From Xanthomonas sp. 10-10 (GTDB lineage Bacteria; Pseudomonadota; Gammaproteobacteria; Xanthomonadales; Xanthomonadaceae), in contig NZ_CP144460.1 of NCBI RefSeq assembly GCF_040182365.1, positions 2,542,001 to 2,606,000 on the forward strand: 64,000 bases of DNA. Direction: 5' to 3'. The translations under genes were made by a program, and so were the position numbers. The stretch's first letter is position 1. Each line of letters starts with the position of its first letter. Below the pieces are notes generated by a model. It worked only from the letters and a program-made list of their open reading frames with translations. It was not told the origin of the DNA and made no database searches. Positions 53,694 to 63,409 of this stretch are shown piece after piece.

Positions 53694-56444
53694 TCAGAAC
53701 TGCCAGCGTAGACCGACATTGGCGTTGATGCTGTTGGAATCGGAACGTCCACGCTCGGCGCCCACATTGCCGTACAGCGAGAACGCGTCGTTGACCTGGT
53801 ACCGCACGCCGACCGAGGCGCGCACGGCCTGCCTGGACACCGGCGTCCCGGCCACGTTGAAGCGCGCTTCCGGCAAGCCGGTGAACCAGGCGCTGAAGTC
53901 GGCGTTGGGGTTGCCCAGCAACGAGCGGTAGGCGACCAGACCATCGAAGCCCCACTTGCCGTGTGCCAGATGGCCGCGCACGCCCGCCTCGGCATACCCC
54001 GCGCGCAAGGTATCGCTGCCGGCGCTCAGGCCCAGACCGGTCACCGAGGCTTCGCTGAAGGCATCCTGGGTCTGGCTGACCACACCTGCGGCAACGAAGG
54101 GCGACAGCCCGGCATGCGGCAGCAGGCCGACCTCCGCGCGCAGCGACCAGTTGGTGTCGTGGCGACGGTCCTGCAAGCGCTCGCCGACGCTGCCGGCCTG
54201 CACGTTGCGCTCGGTCTCCACATTGCTCATGCCATACGAACCGATGCCCGACAGGTACGCCTGGCCGATCGGCTGGTACAGGTACGCGGTCATTGCGTAA
54301 CGGTCCGAGCGCAGACGGCTGGCCGAAGCATCGATGTGCGCGCGGTCCTGACCGGAGGTCACCGCAGCGCCCACCACCGTGCCGACACTGCCGACCGGCA
54401 CATCCACACCGAAGGTGGTGGCCTGCTGGGTGTAGTCGGCCGATGCAAACCCGCTGCGGCTCAGATCGCCATCCAGGTAGCTGCCCTGCATCCAGGTGGT
54501 CAGCGTGGTGGTGTCGGCCAGGTAGGGCAGGCGATCGGCAGCAACACGCGCATCGTTGAGTGCCGACTGGAAGCCCAGCGTGCGCTCGATACCGTGCACC
54601 TGGCCGGCCAGGGTCGGCAGCGATGCGGCAACCTGCGCATTGGATGCCGCCAGCAGCGAGCCGGTGGCGCTGATCAGACCACCCAAATTTGCGGTGTCGC
54701 CGGATGCCACGCGGGTGTCCAGCACCTTGACCAGCGCATCAGCCTGGGCAGCGCCGTTGACCACGGCCTGCGGCGCACCCGCGGCCTGCGCACTGGCGGC
54801 CGACGCATTGCGGGTCAGGGTTGCGGTGACAGTGGTCGGGTCGTAGGAAAGCGATGCGGTCCAAAAGAAATTGTTGGCGTACTGCACGCGGTCGAACGTG
54901 CCCTGCAGGACACCGGCCCTTACGATCTTCTCGCTGCTGCCGACGCTGTAGCCGGACGCTTCCGGCAGCAACAGCAGATTGCCCTTCAGGCTGGCCAAGC
55001 CTGTGACGGTCAACCCCTTGCCCAATTCGATGGCGGTGGTGCCGGTGCTGTTGACCAGGCTGTAGCCGCCGTTGATCACGCCGCCGCGCGACTCGAAGGT
55101 GGCCGAGTTGGCCACCACAAGATCCGAGCGCAGGCTGCCGGACAGCGCCAGTACGCCGTCAGTAATCGTGGTGCCGCCGGTATAGGTGTTGTTGCCGCTC
55201 AGGGTGAGTTTGCCGCTGCCATTCTTGGTCAGGCTGCCGCTGCCTGAAATGTCGTTGCTGAAGGTGCTGTCGTAGCCTGCACCCACGGTGGCGGACCAGT
55301 TGCTGGCAAACTGGCCCGGGCCCTTGATCGCCTTGGCCGCGTTGACCAGGCCCCAGCCATACAGCGCATCCACGCCCGGGTCGCCCAGGTCGGTAGCGGT
55401 GGTCAGCAGGGTCTGTTGCAGGTTGGAGGCGCTCATCCACGGATACACGCCCAGAACCTGCGCCGCGACGCCGCTGACCGCAGCGGTGGAGAACGAGGTG
55501 CCGGCGATCTGGCCCTGCAATTCGGTGCCGGCCAGCGCCGGAGCGGTGAAGCTGCCCGGTGCCACCAGGCACCATTGCGCAGCGGCGCCACAATGGTTGG
55601 AATAGCTGGTCAGACCGGCCGCATTGCCGGCACTGTCGACATTGATCGCGCCCACCGCCAGCCAGTTGTTGCGCACGCTGGCTTCCTGCACCGGCGTCGC
55701 CGCCGGATACGAGGCTTCGGCGGCGCCTTCGTTGCCGGTCGAGGCGACGATCAGCGCGTCTGCCTGCACCAGCGGCGTCAGCGCAAATCGCCAGGCGGCT
55801 GCCGCATTGGCGCTGCTGGCGGCGTCGGCATACGAGGCGCCCAGCGACAGATTGGCGATGCGCACGCCGGAGGCGGCCAGATCCACCGCCGCGCGGCGGG
55901 CCTGCTGGGTACCGCAGGAATTCTCTGCGCAGATCCGCGCATAGAACAGGTCCGCATCCGGAGCGACGCCACCGGCAAAGCCGTCCTGCGCCGAGCCCAA
56001 CGCCAGCGCCGAGACGATGGTGCCATGGCCGCGCAGCGCGTTGGACGACGACTCGGGCGTACCCGGGCTGGCGGTGTAGTCGGTGAAGCCATCGACCTTG
56101 CCGGCAATCGGCGCGTAACTCGGCATCAGGTTGTCGTCCAGCACCGCCAGCTTCACGCCCTGGCCGCGGGCACCGGCCTGCTGCGCCAGATCGGCATTGA
56201 TCGGCACCAGCAGATTGCTGCCGACGCCTTGATAACGGGCAGGCGCAGGTGTCGGAACCGGCGCGGTCTTGGGCAGCGGATCGGAGGTGGTGCCCGGAGT
56301 GGTCGGCGCGGTCGGCGTAGGTGCCGGCGCAATCACCGTACTCTGCGGCGGCTCACTGCGGACGTTGCCGCCACCGCCACCGCCGCCACATGCGGTCAGG
56401 ACAAGACAGGAGGCGATGGTGGTTGCAAGTAGCGAGCGATTCAT
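53694..56444 (-). CDS. Subtilisin-type (S8) autotransporter serine protease with lipoprotein signal
   Basis: A 916-residue protein: a lipoprotein signal with lipobox LTAC (Cys19), a Gly run and Pro/Thr-rich linker (20-70), then an S8 protease domain (about 75-390). The triad lies in AVLDDNLM (Asp), LRGHGTIVSA (His) and GTSFSTAAVSG (Ser). One PATR unit follows (GSGSLTKNGSGKLTLSGNNTYTGGT). The C-terminal autotransporter barrel (about 630-916) ends in VGLRWQF. SphB1 of Bordetella, a protease that releases another surface adhesin, has the same mix of lipid anchor, subtilase and barrel. The adhesin gene converges on it, 170 bases away, and could be its substrate, which is inference. Confidence 0.93.
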   Translation of the reverse strand: MNRSLLATTIASCLVLTACGGGGGGGNVRSEPPQSTVIAPAPTPTAPTTPGTTSDPLPKTAPVPTPAPARYQGVGSNLLVPINADLAQQAGARGQGVKLAVLDDNLMPSYAPIAGKVDGFTDYTASPGTPESSSNALRGHGTIVSALALGSAQDGFAGGVAPDADLFYARICAENSCGTQQARRAAVDLAASGVRIANLSLGASYADAASSANAAAAWRFALTPLVQADALIVASTGNEGAAEASYPAATPVQEASVRNNWLAVGAINVDSAGNAAGLTSYSNHCGAAAQWCLVAPGSFTAPALAGTELQGQIAGTSFSTAAVSGVAAQVLGVYPWMSASNLQQTLLTTATDLGDPGVDALYGWGLVNAAKAIKGPGQFASNWSATVGAGYDSTFSNDISGSGSLTKNGSGKLTLSGNNTYTGGTTITDGVLALSGSLRSDLVVANSATFESRGGVINGGYSLVNSTGTTAIELGKGLTVTGLASLKGNLLLLPEASGYSVGSSEKIVRAGVLQGTFDRVQYANNFFWTASLSYDPTTVTATLTRNASAASAQAAGAPQAVVNGAAQADALVKVLDTRVASGDTANLGGLISATGSLLAASNAQVAASLPTLAGQVHGIERTLGFQSALNDARVAADRLPYLADTTTLTTWMQGSYLDGDLSRSGFASADYTQQATTFGVDVPVGSVGTVVGAAVTSGQDRAHIDASASRLRSDRYAMTAYLYQPIGQAYLSGIGSYGMSNVETERNVQAGSVGERLQDRRHDTNWSLRAEVGLLPHAGLSPFVAAGVVSQTQDAFSEASVTGLGLSAGSDTLRAGYAEAGVRGHLAHGKWGFDGLVAYRSLLGNPNADFSAWFTGLPEARFNVAGTPVSRQAVRASVGVRYQVNDAFSLYGNVGAERGRSDSNSINANVGLRWQF

Positions 56445-57643
56445 AAGCGTGGTCGATTCCGTTGTAGGCGCGCCGCTACCGCTGATTCTGAAATTTGGCG
56501 CAGAAGGTCCCAGCGCTGGCGGTCACCAACGAAGGCGTTTAATTTCACGTGTTATTCACTTCAAACCACAGCGGTCCGTCCCCTCGGAGTTGCGCTGACG
56601 AAGTACTCGGCAAATACGTTGATGCACTTGCCGTGTGCCTGCGGTTTGTTTAACGGCGCTAGCCATTAACTCTAAAGTCTGAATGGACAGTTGCTATTCA
56701 GAGAAAAAGATCATGCGATAGGCAGCGCCGATTCACCCCATAGCGATATCAGCCTAATAGGCGGCTAACAAATCAAAACACGGAAAATTGTCGGACCGAA
56801 CGCAACAATAGTCAGTCACATTTCGCAGAGGGCGGCAATCCTAAATGCGATGAAGAGCGTGGGTAATCGGGGAATCACGTCGAAGATGTGGGTAAATCCC
56901 TCACGCCTTGTGGCGAATTCAACCGGAAGTTAGGCGCCCTAACGGACTCTGCTGTAAGCAGCGTGATTTTGAATAATTTTGAAGGCGACGATGGTTTAAA
57001 CGGTCCAGGCGAAATTGTCCCCCGATGTCATTGCGATAAAAACGTCCTCTCACAGCGCCGAGCGGCCTCGTCCGATTGTGCGAAATTCGACGTCTAACGG
57101 CGCTGATTGCGCAATCGGTTGCGACGAAAATGAATGATTTGAATAATTTAGTTTATTTTTTGAGGATTTTCTCAAGGTCGTCGCCTTCTGGGACGCCCAG
57201 GATGATCTGGGCGTTATTTAATTATCCGATCTTGCAACCCCTTTAGGTTCTTGGGCGAATGCGAGAGGGGGAGGGCGGTGCGAACAAGCTTTTCGCATAG
57301 CCAGCGTCCGAAGCCTGCAGAGGTTCAGCCCGCTTGGTGTGGACGCCGGTAACCGCAGCCTCAGACGTATCGCGCAAGGCGGTGAGTCGCGGCTATCAGG
57401 TTTGAGCGATCTGCTCAGCCAGGGCCGCCAGTCGTCATGCACGGCACGGCGTGGAGGCCGGCCCGGTGCCCGCACTTTCCGCAGGTGTGGGCGTGGGCGT
57501 TCATAGTCGACAGGCCGGTACTGATTCAGCAGGCAAGCACGCATGCAGCAGCGGCGATTTCACGTGGTCAGGTCGCTCCCAGCCACGCAGCAGCGCATCG
57601 GGCGAATCGCCCTCCCGGCGGCTGCATCAGCGGATCGGCATTC
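56445..57643. other. AT-rich 1.2-kb stretch without a supported gene
   Basis: GC drops sharply between about 56,600 and 57,230. A 69-codon plus-strand frame at 56888-57097 has no ribosome binding site and no recognisable feature. A small hairpin at 57193-57214 lies in the middle. The protease promoter should be near its left edge. Confidence 0.45.
57193..57214 (+). terminator. Stem-loop with a weak AT-rich tail
   Basis: ACGCCCAG-GATGAT-CTGGGCGT is a perfect eight-base-pair stem followed by TATTTAATTA. It could be a terminator for an unrecognised transcript from the left. Confidence 0.45.
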
Positions 57644-58441
57644 TCACTGCGTCTTGGCCAAGGCGGCCTTGGCACGGGTGCCGGCGGCCGCACCTACCCG
57701 TGTATCCAGCACCTGCGCCAGCGCATTGAGCTGCGCGCTGCTCACACCGATGTTCATGCTGATCTTCAGATGCGACTGCAGTTGCGAGTCCACCCCCTCC
57801 AGCGCTGCGAGCATGCTCACCGTTGCCAGCTCGCGGCTGACCCAATCGAGGTTGTCGCGCGCGAAAATGTCGCCGAACAGATGCGTCTTCAAATAGGCAT
57901 CGATGGCCGGTGCGAACTCGAACAGCGGCCCAGACACCGCCGCCCCCACCAGCTGCGTTTGATTGGCGGTGCCCAACGCAAGCAGTTCCGGGCCGGTCGG
58001 CACCGGGCCCGGCAGCTCGCCCTGCGTGTCGGCAAGGCCGCGCTGTTGCCGCGCTTGAACCACCTGCATCAGTGCCGACAGCGCATTGAGGCTGCGCGGA
58101 AAGCCGGCATAGGCGTAGACCTGTACCAGCACTTCCTTGCATTCGTTGATGGTCAGCCCGGTGTCCAAGCCTGCCTCCAATGCGGTGGTCAAACGGCCGA
58201 TATCGCCGGTCGCCGCAAACGCGGCAATCGGTGCGATGGCTTGCTGTCGGGGCAACAGACTTTCCGAGATGGGCATACCGATGGACTCCGGGGAAGGTGT
58301 TGCCGCGGGGGAGGGGGCAACCACACAGACAGCGACCGCGCCAAGGACGCTGGCCACGAGGCGCGCGAGCACGTGAGGCCGACGCACCGAAGTGGTCGGT
58401 CTGTCAGATACAGATCTAGGGGTCGCTGCGCTGAAATCCAA
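57644..58441 (-). CDS. Exported carboxymuconolactone-decarboxylase-family protein
   Basis: A 265-residue protein with a basic N-terminus and hydrophobic signal segment (VLARLVASVLGAVAVCVVA, about 24-43), then two AhpD/CMD-like modules. The first (about 70-135) has LTINECKEVLVQVYAYAGFPRSLNAL and the second (about 185-260) VSRELATVSMLAALEGVDSQLQSHLKISMNIG. The usual CMD Cys-x2-Cys pair is not present: only one Cys is seen in the first module and none in the second, so the AhpD-type redox function is doubtful. The start is a TTG at 58441 with AAGGAGA eleven bases upstream. Its role is unknown. Confidence 0.8.
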   Translation of the reverse strand: MDFSAATPRSVSDRPTTSVRRPHVLARLVASVLGAVAVCVVAPSPAATPSPESIGMPISESLLPRQQAIAPIAAFAATGDIGRLTTALEAGLDTGLTINECKEVLVQVYAYAGFPRSLNALSALMQVVQARQQRGLADTQGELPGPVPTGPELLALGTANQTQLVGAAVSGPLFEFAPAIDAYLKTHLFGDIFARDNLDWVSRELATVSMLAALEGVDSQLQSHLKISMNIGVSSAQLNALAQVLDTRVGAAAGTRAKAALAKTQ

Positions 58442-58686
58442 GCGTTATCTCCTTGAGTGATGCGATAGCCGCAGGCCTGGGCGGCTGCGCGATGGGCCAT
58501 GCACGCACCGCGATGCGTCTGGACAGGACATGGCGCCAGCATGCCGTATCCGCCTCGCCGTTCCAGCCGCGTGTACCGCATGCAGTTATGAGGTGCGCTC
58601 ATTACCGCGTGGCGGTAACGGTGTGATGCGCCGAGATCGTTTGATGCGCCGACACTCTCTGCAAGCGGGGCGATGGCAGCCCACGA

Positions 58687-58875
58687 TTAGACAGGCAACG
58701 GACCATCCAGCGGTTTGCAGCACGTAAGTGCGCAGCGCTCTGCGCAGACCCAAGACGCCACCGCCTCGCGTGCCAATTCTGTGGTGGCGGGCGCAGCCGC
58801 GACAGGTGGTGCAGCACGCGCTACCCCGGCTGCGCTCAATACCGCTGCCAGCAGCACTGCTCCGATCGTCTTCAT
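58687..58875 (-). CDS. Small exported Cys-containing peptide
   Basis: A 62-codon frame with a clear Sec signal peptide (MKTIGAVLLAAVLSAAGVARA, cleavage near residue 21) and a GGGAGCAG ribosome binding site. The mature part of about 40 residues has four Cys (WVCAERCALTCCKP). I do not recognise it. The signal peptide and ribosome binding site favour a real gene, but its short length and the overlapping frames call for caution. The four Cys could form two disulfides or bind a metal in the periplasm. Confidence 0.5.
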   Translation of the reverse strand: MKTIGAVLLAAVLSAAGVARAAPPVAAAPATTELAREAVASWVCAERCALTCCKPLDGPLPV

Positions 58876-59213
58876 CTGCCTGCTCCCTGAGTGGATATGG
58901 CCAGCCTAAGAGCGCGTGTTCGCTGCACCGAGCACTCCATGACCTGTGGTCGGTGTGCCGGTTCAGTGGTCGTGTGGCGGGATGAGCGGCGAGGTGTCTG
59001 GTCGAACTGCGCGAGTGATTATTGATGGATGCCGACAGCATGAGGGTGCCAGCTGGCCTTTGAGCATTGCCAGGCGCAACCGCGCAACGACCCGGCGCGT
59101 GCAACAGTGCGTTCATGGCATGGGCAGGGGCGGTGCACGCGAAATCGTCCTGCTCGTCACACGCCAGCTGGCAGCATCGGGGCACGTTTCGCCATTGCCC
59201 CAACGAGTCCGCC

Positions 59214-59630
59214 ATGAATGCAGCTGTCGTTTCGCCCCGCCGCTGGGCCATCCATCCATTCCATGCAGCCGTGCTCGGCGGCGTGTGGCCTTTGTTCCTT
59301 GGTGCGCTATGGAGCGACTACGCCTACTGGAGCAGCTACCAGATCCAATGGGCCAACTTCGCGTCCTGGCTGTTGGTGGGGGCCATGGTGGTGACCACCT
59401 TCGCGCTTGTGGCCGCCATCGTCGGGCTTGTGCGCGGCAGCCGCAACGTCATTTATGTACTCGCATTGGTGGCCACCTGGATCGTCGGATTCTTCGATGC
59501 GCTGCATCACGCGCGCGATGCCTGGGCCATCATGCCGGCGGCTTTGACGCTGTCAGCAATCGCCACGCTGTTCGCTTTGGTCGCCACCTGGGCGGGATTG
59601 TCTGGTCTGCGCATGGGAGGTGCACGATGA
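59214..59630 (+). CDS. Four-helix membrane protein (DUF2231-like)
   Basis: A 138-residue inner-membrane protein with four hydrophobic helices: about residues 16-36, 48-70, 78-98 and 105-130. The motif WAIHPFHAAVLGGVWPLFLGALWSDYAYW near the start resembles DUF2231 proteins, which are probably membrane redox or haem-related. It overlaps the next gene by four bases (ATGA), so it is probably a membrane partner of the PQQ-type dehydrogenase. ATG 59214 is preferred to upstream in-frame starts that would add a non-hydrophobic extension. No direct evidence for substrate or cofactor is seen. Confidence 0.82.
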   Translation: MNAAVVSPRRWAIHPFHAAVLGGVWPLFLGALWSDYAYWSSYQIQWANFASWLLVGAMVVTTFALVAAIVGLVRGSRNVIYVLALVATWIVGFFDALHHARDAWAIMPAALTLSAIATLFALVATWAGLSGLRMGGAR

Positions 59631-60949
59631 GCCGCTACACACATGTGCTTGCAGTCTCCGTCCTTGCCGCAGCATTGGCCGCCTGCGGCAAGGCGCCCGA
59701 GCTCGATCAGCACGGCGCCACGCCGGAATTGCCGGCCCCGGATCGCGGGGTACTGCCCGACATGACGATCGCCGAGCCCACCGCATGGGGCGACCGCAAG
59801 CCGACCGTGCCGGCGGGGTATCGCATCACCGCCATCGCGACCGACCTCGGCATTCCGCGCCAGACGCTGGTGCTGCCGAATGGCGACATCCTGGTGGCCG
59901 AAGGCCGCGGCGGCTCTGCACCAAACCTCAAGCCCAAGGACATCATCGCAGGCCCGATCAAGGCCAAGGGCACGTCCAAGGCCAAGAGCGGCAATCGCCT
60001 CACCTTGTTGCGCGATGCCGACGGCGATGGCACCTATGAAATGAAGACGGTCTTTGCCGACAAGCTCAATGCGCCCTACGGGCTTGCGCTGATCGGCAAC
60101 GCGCTGTATGTCGCCAATCAGGACGCGCTGCTGCGCTTCGACTATCGCGAGGGCCAGACCAAGGCCAGCGGCGCACCGAGCAAGGTGACCGATCTGCCAT
60201 CGGCCATCAATCACCACTGGACCAAGGCGCTTACCGCCAGTGCGGATGGTCGCTACCTGTATGTGGCGATCGGCTCCAATAGCAACATCACCGAGCGCGG
60301 CATGGTCGCCGAGGTCGATCGTGCGCAGGTCTGGCAGGTGGACGCGGCAACCGGCGCGCACAAGCCATACGCCACCGGCCTGCGTAATCCCACTGCATTG
60401 GCCATCCAGCCCGGCACCGGTGCGTTATGGGCAGTGGTCAACGAGCGCGATGAAATCGGCCCGAACCTGGTGCCGGACTATCTGACCTCGGTCCGCGAAG
60501 GCGGCTTCTACGGCTGGCCTTACAGCTATTGGGGCAAAAACGTCGACGAACGGGTGATGCCGCAGGATCCGCAGAAAGTGGCCTCTGCAATCACACCCGA
60601 CTACGCGCTGGGCTCGCATGTGGCCGCGCTGGGCGTGGCGTTCTCGTCGCCGGTGATGGGCGCGAAGTTTGCCGACGGCGCATTCGTCGGCGAGCACGGC
60701 AGCTGGAACCGCGACCCGCCAGTGGGCTACAAGGTGGTGTTCGTACCGTTCCGCGACGGTCGCCCGGCGGGTCAGCCGATCGACTTCGTCTCCGGTTTCC
60801 ATGGCGATGACGGCAAGACGCGCGGCCGCCCGGTCGGTGTCACTGTCGATCCGCGCGGCGCGTTGATCGTAGCCGACGACCTGGCCAACATCATCTGGCG
60901 CGTGACGCCCGAAGCAGCCGCAACCGCAACCGCAGCTACGCCACAGTAA
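59627..60949 (+). CDS. PQQ-dependent sugar dehydrogenase (sorbosone dehydrogenase-like) lipoprotein
   Basis: A 440-residue periplasmic beta-propeller of the soluble glucose/sorbosone dehydrogenase type. It has a lipoprotein signal ending in LAACGKAP (Cys20). Propeller landmarks include LVLPNGDILVAEGRG, NAPYGLALIGNALYVAN, GLRNPTALAIQPGTGALWAVVNERDEIG, GGFYGWPYSYWG and FVGEHGSWNR. In this family the Arg-Asn and Trp residues of the later motifs lie near PQQ. No PQQ synthesis genes are in the window. It is translationally coupled to the membrane protein before it, and a good terminator follows. The likely substrate is a sugar, but it cannot be specified. Confidence 0.88.
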   Translation: MSRYTHVLAVSVLAAALAACGKAPELDQHGATPELPAPDRGVLPDMTIAEPTAWGDRKPTVPAGYRITAIATDLGIPRQTLVLPNGDILVAEGRGGSAPNLKPKDIIAGPIKAKGTSKAKSGNRLTLLRDADGDGTYEMKTVFADKLNAPYGLALIGNALYVANQDALLRFDYREGQTKASGAPSKVTDLPSAINHHWTKALTASADGRYLYVAIGSNSNITERGMVAEVDRAQVWQVDAATGAHKPYATGLRNPTALAIQPGTGALWAVVNERDEIGPNLVPDYLTSVREGGFYGWPYSYWGKNVDERVMPQDPQKVASAITPDYALGSHVAALGVAFSSPVMGAKFADGAFVGEHGSWNRDPPVGYKVVFVPFRDGRPAGQPIDFVSGFHGDDGKTRGRPVGVTVDPRGALIVADDLANIIWRVTPEAAATATAATPQ

Positions 60950-61349
60950 GCCGCAATGCGAGAACCGCCCGCGTGCATCATGCGTCGGGCGGGTTTTCTT
61001 TTGTTGTCGTGATACGCAAGGCGGCCAGACAGCCAGATGCCTGGCCGTGCGCCCAGCAGGGCAGGGCGCGCGCGCAACAACGCGAGGCAGGTGGCGTGCG
61101 CGCCATGCACGCCATGCCTGCGGATGAGTCGCACACTGCGATGTAGTGCGTCGCCAGTTGATCGTCGCGCGCAACCTGCAGGAGATAGCCATCCCCACCG
61201 CATTCGCATACAGTGCCGGCCCTGCGTCGGCACTGCCGCGTGGACGTCTGGCGTCAGGACAGCGCCGGGCAAGGCCATCCGGCTGAGGGTGCATACACGG
61301 GAAGAACGCATGGACGACTTCTACCGATCGCCAAGGGACGTTGTTGTCG
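60950..61349. other. Intergenic stretch before the nuclease gene
   Basis: Apart from the terminator at 60963-60997 I see no gene or clear regulatory site in these 400 bases. Confidence 0.55.
60963..60997 (+). terminator. Terminator of the dehydrogenase operon
   Basis: AACCGCCCG pairs with CGGGCGGGTT (one bulged G) with an inner GCAT/ATGC stem, and TTTTCTTTTG follows. It lies 14 bases after the dehydrogenase stop. Confidence 0.85.
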
Positions 61350-62036
61350 ATGTTGTTCAGATGGGTGTGGGGTGTTGTTGGTGTCGCGCTCGTTCTGCCT
61401 GCCAGCGCAGCAGAGCTTGTCGGTCGGGCCGCCGTCACCGACGGCGATACCATTACCGTGGCGCACAAGCGCATCCGGTTACGGGGAATCGATGCGCCGG
61501 AAAGCGCACAGCAGTGCAATGGCGCGGATGGCGTTGCGTGGCCTTGCGGTCGTCGTTCCGCGGCGGCGCTGGACGGTTACCTGATGGACAAGACCGTGCA
61601 TTGTCGGCAAACCGATACCGACCGTTACGGGCGTCTGGTTGCCGACTGCTTTGTACAAGGGCAATCGGTCAACGGCTGGATGGTGCGCAACGGCTGGGCG
61701 GTGGCGTATCGCCAATACGCCACCGCGTTCATCGCCGATGAGCGCATCGCACAGCAGCAAAAACGCAATCTCTGGCAGGGAACCTTCAAGCAGCCTGCCG
61801 AGTACCGCCGCAACAAGCGCCAGCAGATTGCTGCGCGCGCGTCGGCAACTGTATCGGCAGCGGTGCCAGGTGGGTGCGTCATCAAGGGCAACATTTCGGG
61901 CAAGGGCAGCAAGATCTTTCACATGCCCGGTCAACGCGATTACGCGCGTACCAGCATCTCGACCGAGAAGGGCGAGCGCTATTTCTGTTCGGTGCAGGAT
62001 GCGCTCAATGCCGGTTGGCGGCCTGCCGCCCGCTAG
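61350..62036 (+). CDS. Exported thermonuclease-like protein (SNase domain)
   Basis: A 228-residue protein with a signal peptide (cleavage near PASAA at residue 19-21) and a staphylococcal-nuclease-like fold: VTDGDTITVAHKRIRLRGIDAPES, DRYGRLVADCFVQG and VRNGWAVAYRQYA. The catalytic Arg (IRLRGID), Glu (APES) and Asp residues of SNase appear present. The C-terminal ~70 residues (CVIKGNISGKGSKIFHMPGQRDYARTSI, then RYFCSVQDALNAGW) form an add-on often seen after SNase in proteobacterial proteins. It should cut DNA or RNA outside the cytoplasm. ATG 61350 is preferred; TTG codons six and nine bases upstream are alternatives. No coupling to neighbours is seen. Confidence 0.87.
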   Translation: MLFRWVWGVVGVALVLPASAAELVGRAAVTDGDTITVAHKRIRLRGIDAPESAQQCNGADGVAWPCGRRSAAALDGYLMDKTVHCRQTDTDRYGRLVADCFVQGQSVNGWMVRNGWAVAYRQYATAFIADERIAQQQKRNLWQGTFKQPAEYRRNKRQQIAARASATVSAAVPGGCVIKGNISGKGSKIFHMPGQRDYARTSISTEKGERYFCSVQDALNAGWRPAAR

Positions 62037-62203
62037 GCGGGGAACCGGATCGGTAGGCCGGGCATGAGATGCACACAATGCGGCACGCGCACCGGCCGTG
62101 TTCGCTGCGCGGGGTTGCAGTCCCGTGCCTGAGCCGCCATGCCGCGCCGATCGAAACGCGTGGTTTGCTAGCATCGACCGCTCCACGACAACGCGGCGAC
62201 CCC

Positions 62204-63259
62204 ATGCCACTGCTCCACGTTCCCGAGCCCGATCTGTTCGTGCCTGGCCAAGGCGAGCCATCCCTGCGCTGGGGCGTGCTGGGGCCGGGCGCGATTGCAA
62301 CCGCCTTCGTGCGTGCGTTACGCAACAATACCCAGCAACGCGCGGTGGCAGTTGCTTCGCGTAGCGGGGAGCGTGCGAACGCGTTTGCGAAGGCATGGGC
62401 GATCAAGCGTGCGTACGACAGCTATCAGGCGTTGGTGGAAGACCCGAACGTCGATATCGTCTACGTCGCCACGCCGCATAGCGAGCATCTGGAGCACGGC
62501 CTGCTTGCGCTACGTGCGGGCAAGCATGTGCTGATCGAAAAGCCGATCACCACCTGCGCCGACGACGCGCGCCTGCTGGTACAGCAAGCGCGTGCACGCG
62601 GTCTGTTCCTGATGGAAGCGATGTGGACCCGCTACCTCCCGCACACCTCGGTGATCCGCAAATTGCTTGCCGACGGCGCGCTTGGCCATGTGCGCCAGGT
62701 GTTTGCCGACCTGAGCCAGCGTGGGCCCAGCGACCCCGCGCATCGGCAACGACGGCCCGACCTTGGCGGTGGCGCGCTGCTGGATCTGGGCGTCTACGCC
62801 GTGCAGTTTTCCTCGATGATCCTGTCCGCGCCCACCGCGATCGCTGCCGTCGGCGAACTCACCGACACCGGCGTGGATGCCTTTTCCACTGTCGTGCTGT
62901 CGCATCGCTCGCAGGCGCAGTCGACCTTGATCAGCTCCATCGTCGCGCGCAGCAGTTCGATGGCCTACGTCGCCGGCACCGAAGGGCGCATCGACCTGGC
63001 CGGGGACTTCCACAATCCGTCCAGGCTGCGGATCGGCAGCAACGATGACGCCGGTACGCCTGTCGAATGGACAGACCCGACCGGCATTCAGGGCTACGAC
63101 GGGCTGTCATGGCAGGCCAACGCGGCCGCACGCTACATCGGAGAAGGCCGTCGCGAGTCGCCGCTGCATCCGCTCGACGAAGTGGTGCAGATCATGACAA
63201 CGCTGGACCTGGCGCGCGCGCAGCTGCAGGCAGCGGCGGTCAGCGCCGCCGTGGCTTGA
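62204..63259 (+). CDS. Gfo/Idh/MocA-family oxidoreductase
   Basis: A 351-residue NAD(P)-dependent dehydrogenase. The Rossmann loop is WGVLGPGAIATAFVRAL near residue 24, followed by DIVYVATPHSEH and the family signature GKHVLIEKPITT with the conserved Lys of EKP near residue 112. MEAMWTRYLP and GGGALLDLGVYAVQ in the C-terminal domain are typical of trans-1,2-dihydrobenzene-1,2-diol dehydrogenase-like members. The true substrate, probably a sugar or cyclitol, cannot be told. ATG 62204 fits the family; the upstream open frame is not conserved. No signal peptide is present. Confidence 0.9.
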   Translation: MPLLHVPEPDLFVPGQGEPSLRWGVLGPGAIATAFVRALRNNTQQRAVAVASRSGERANAFAKAWAIKRAYDSYQALVEDPNVDIVYVATPHSEHLEHGLLALRAGKHVLIEKPITTCADDARLLVQQARARGLFLMEAMWTRYLPHTSVIRKLLADGALGHVRQVFADLSQRGPSDPAHRQRRPDLGGGALLDLGVYAVQFSSMILSAPTAIAAVGELTDTGVDAFSTVVLSHRSQAQSTLISSIVARSSSMAYVAGTEGRIDLAGDFHNPSRLRIGSNDDAGTPVEWTDPTGIQGYDGLSWQANAAARYIGEGRRESPLHPLDEVVQIMTTLDLARAQLQAAAVSAAVA

Positions 63260-63409
63260 AGCGCATCACCCGTGGCAGCGACAGCGCAGCCGATACAACT
63301 TAGGCCGCCTGGTGCCTGATGCTTGCGCTGCACCGCAACGACACTGCCGCATCGCGTCAGTCGGACTGCCTGCACTCCCGGCAACCGAAGGCAACGCGGA
63401 TGTCACCAG

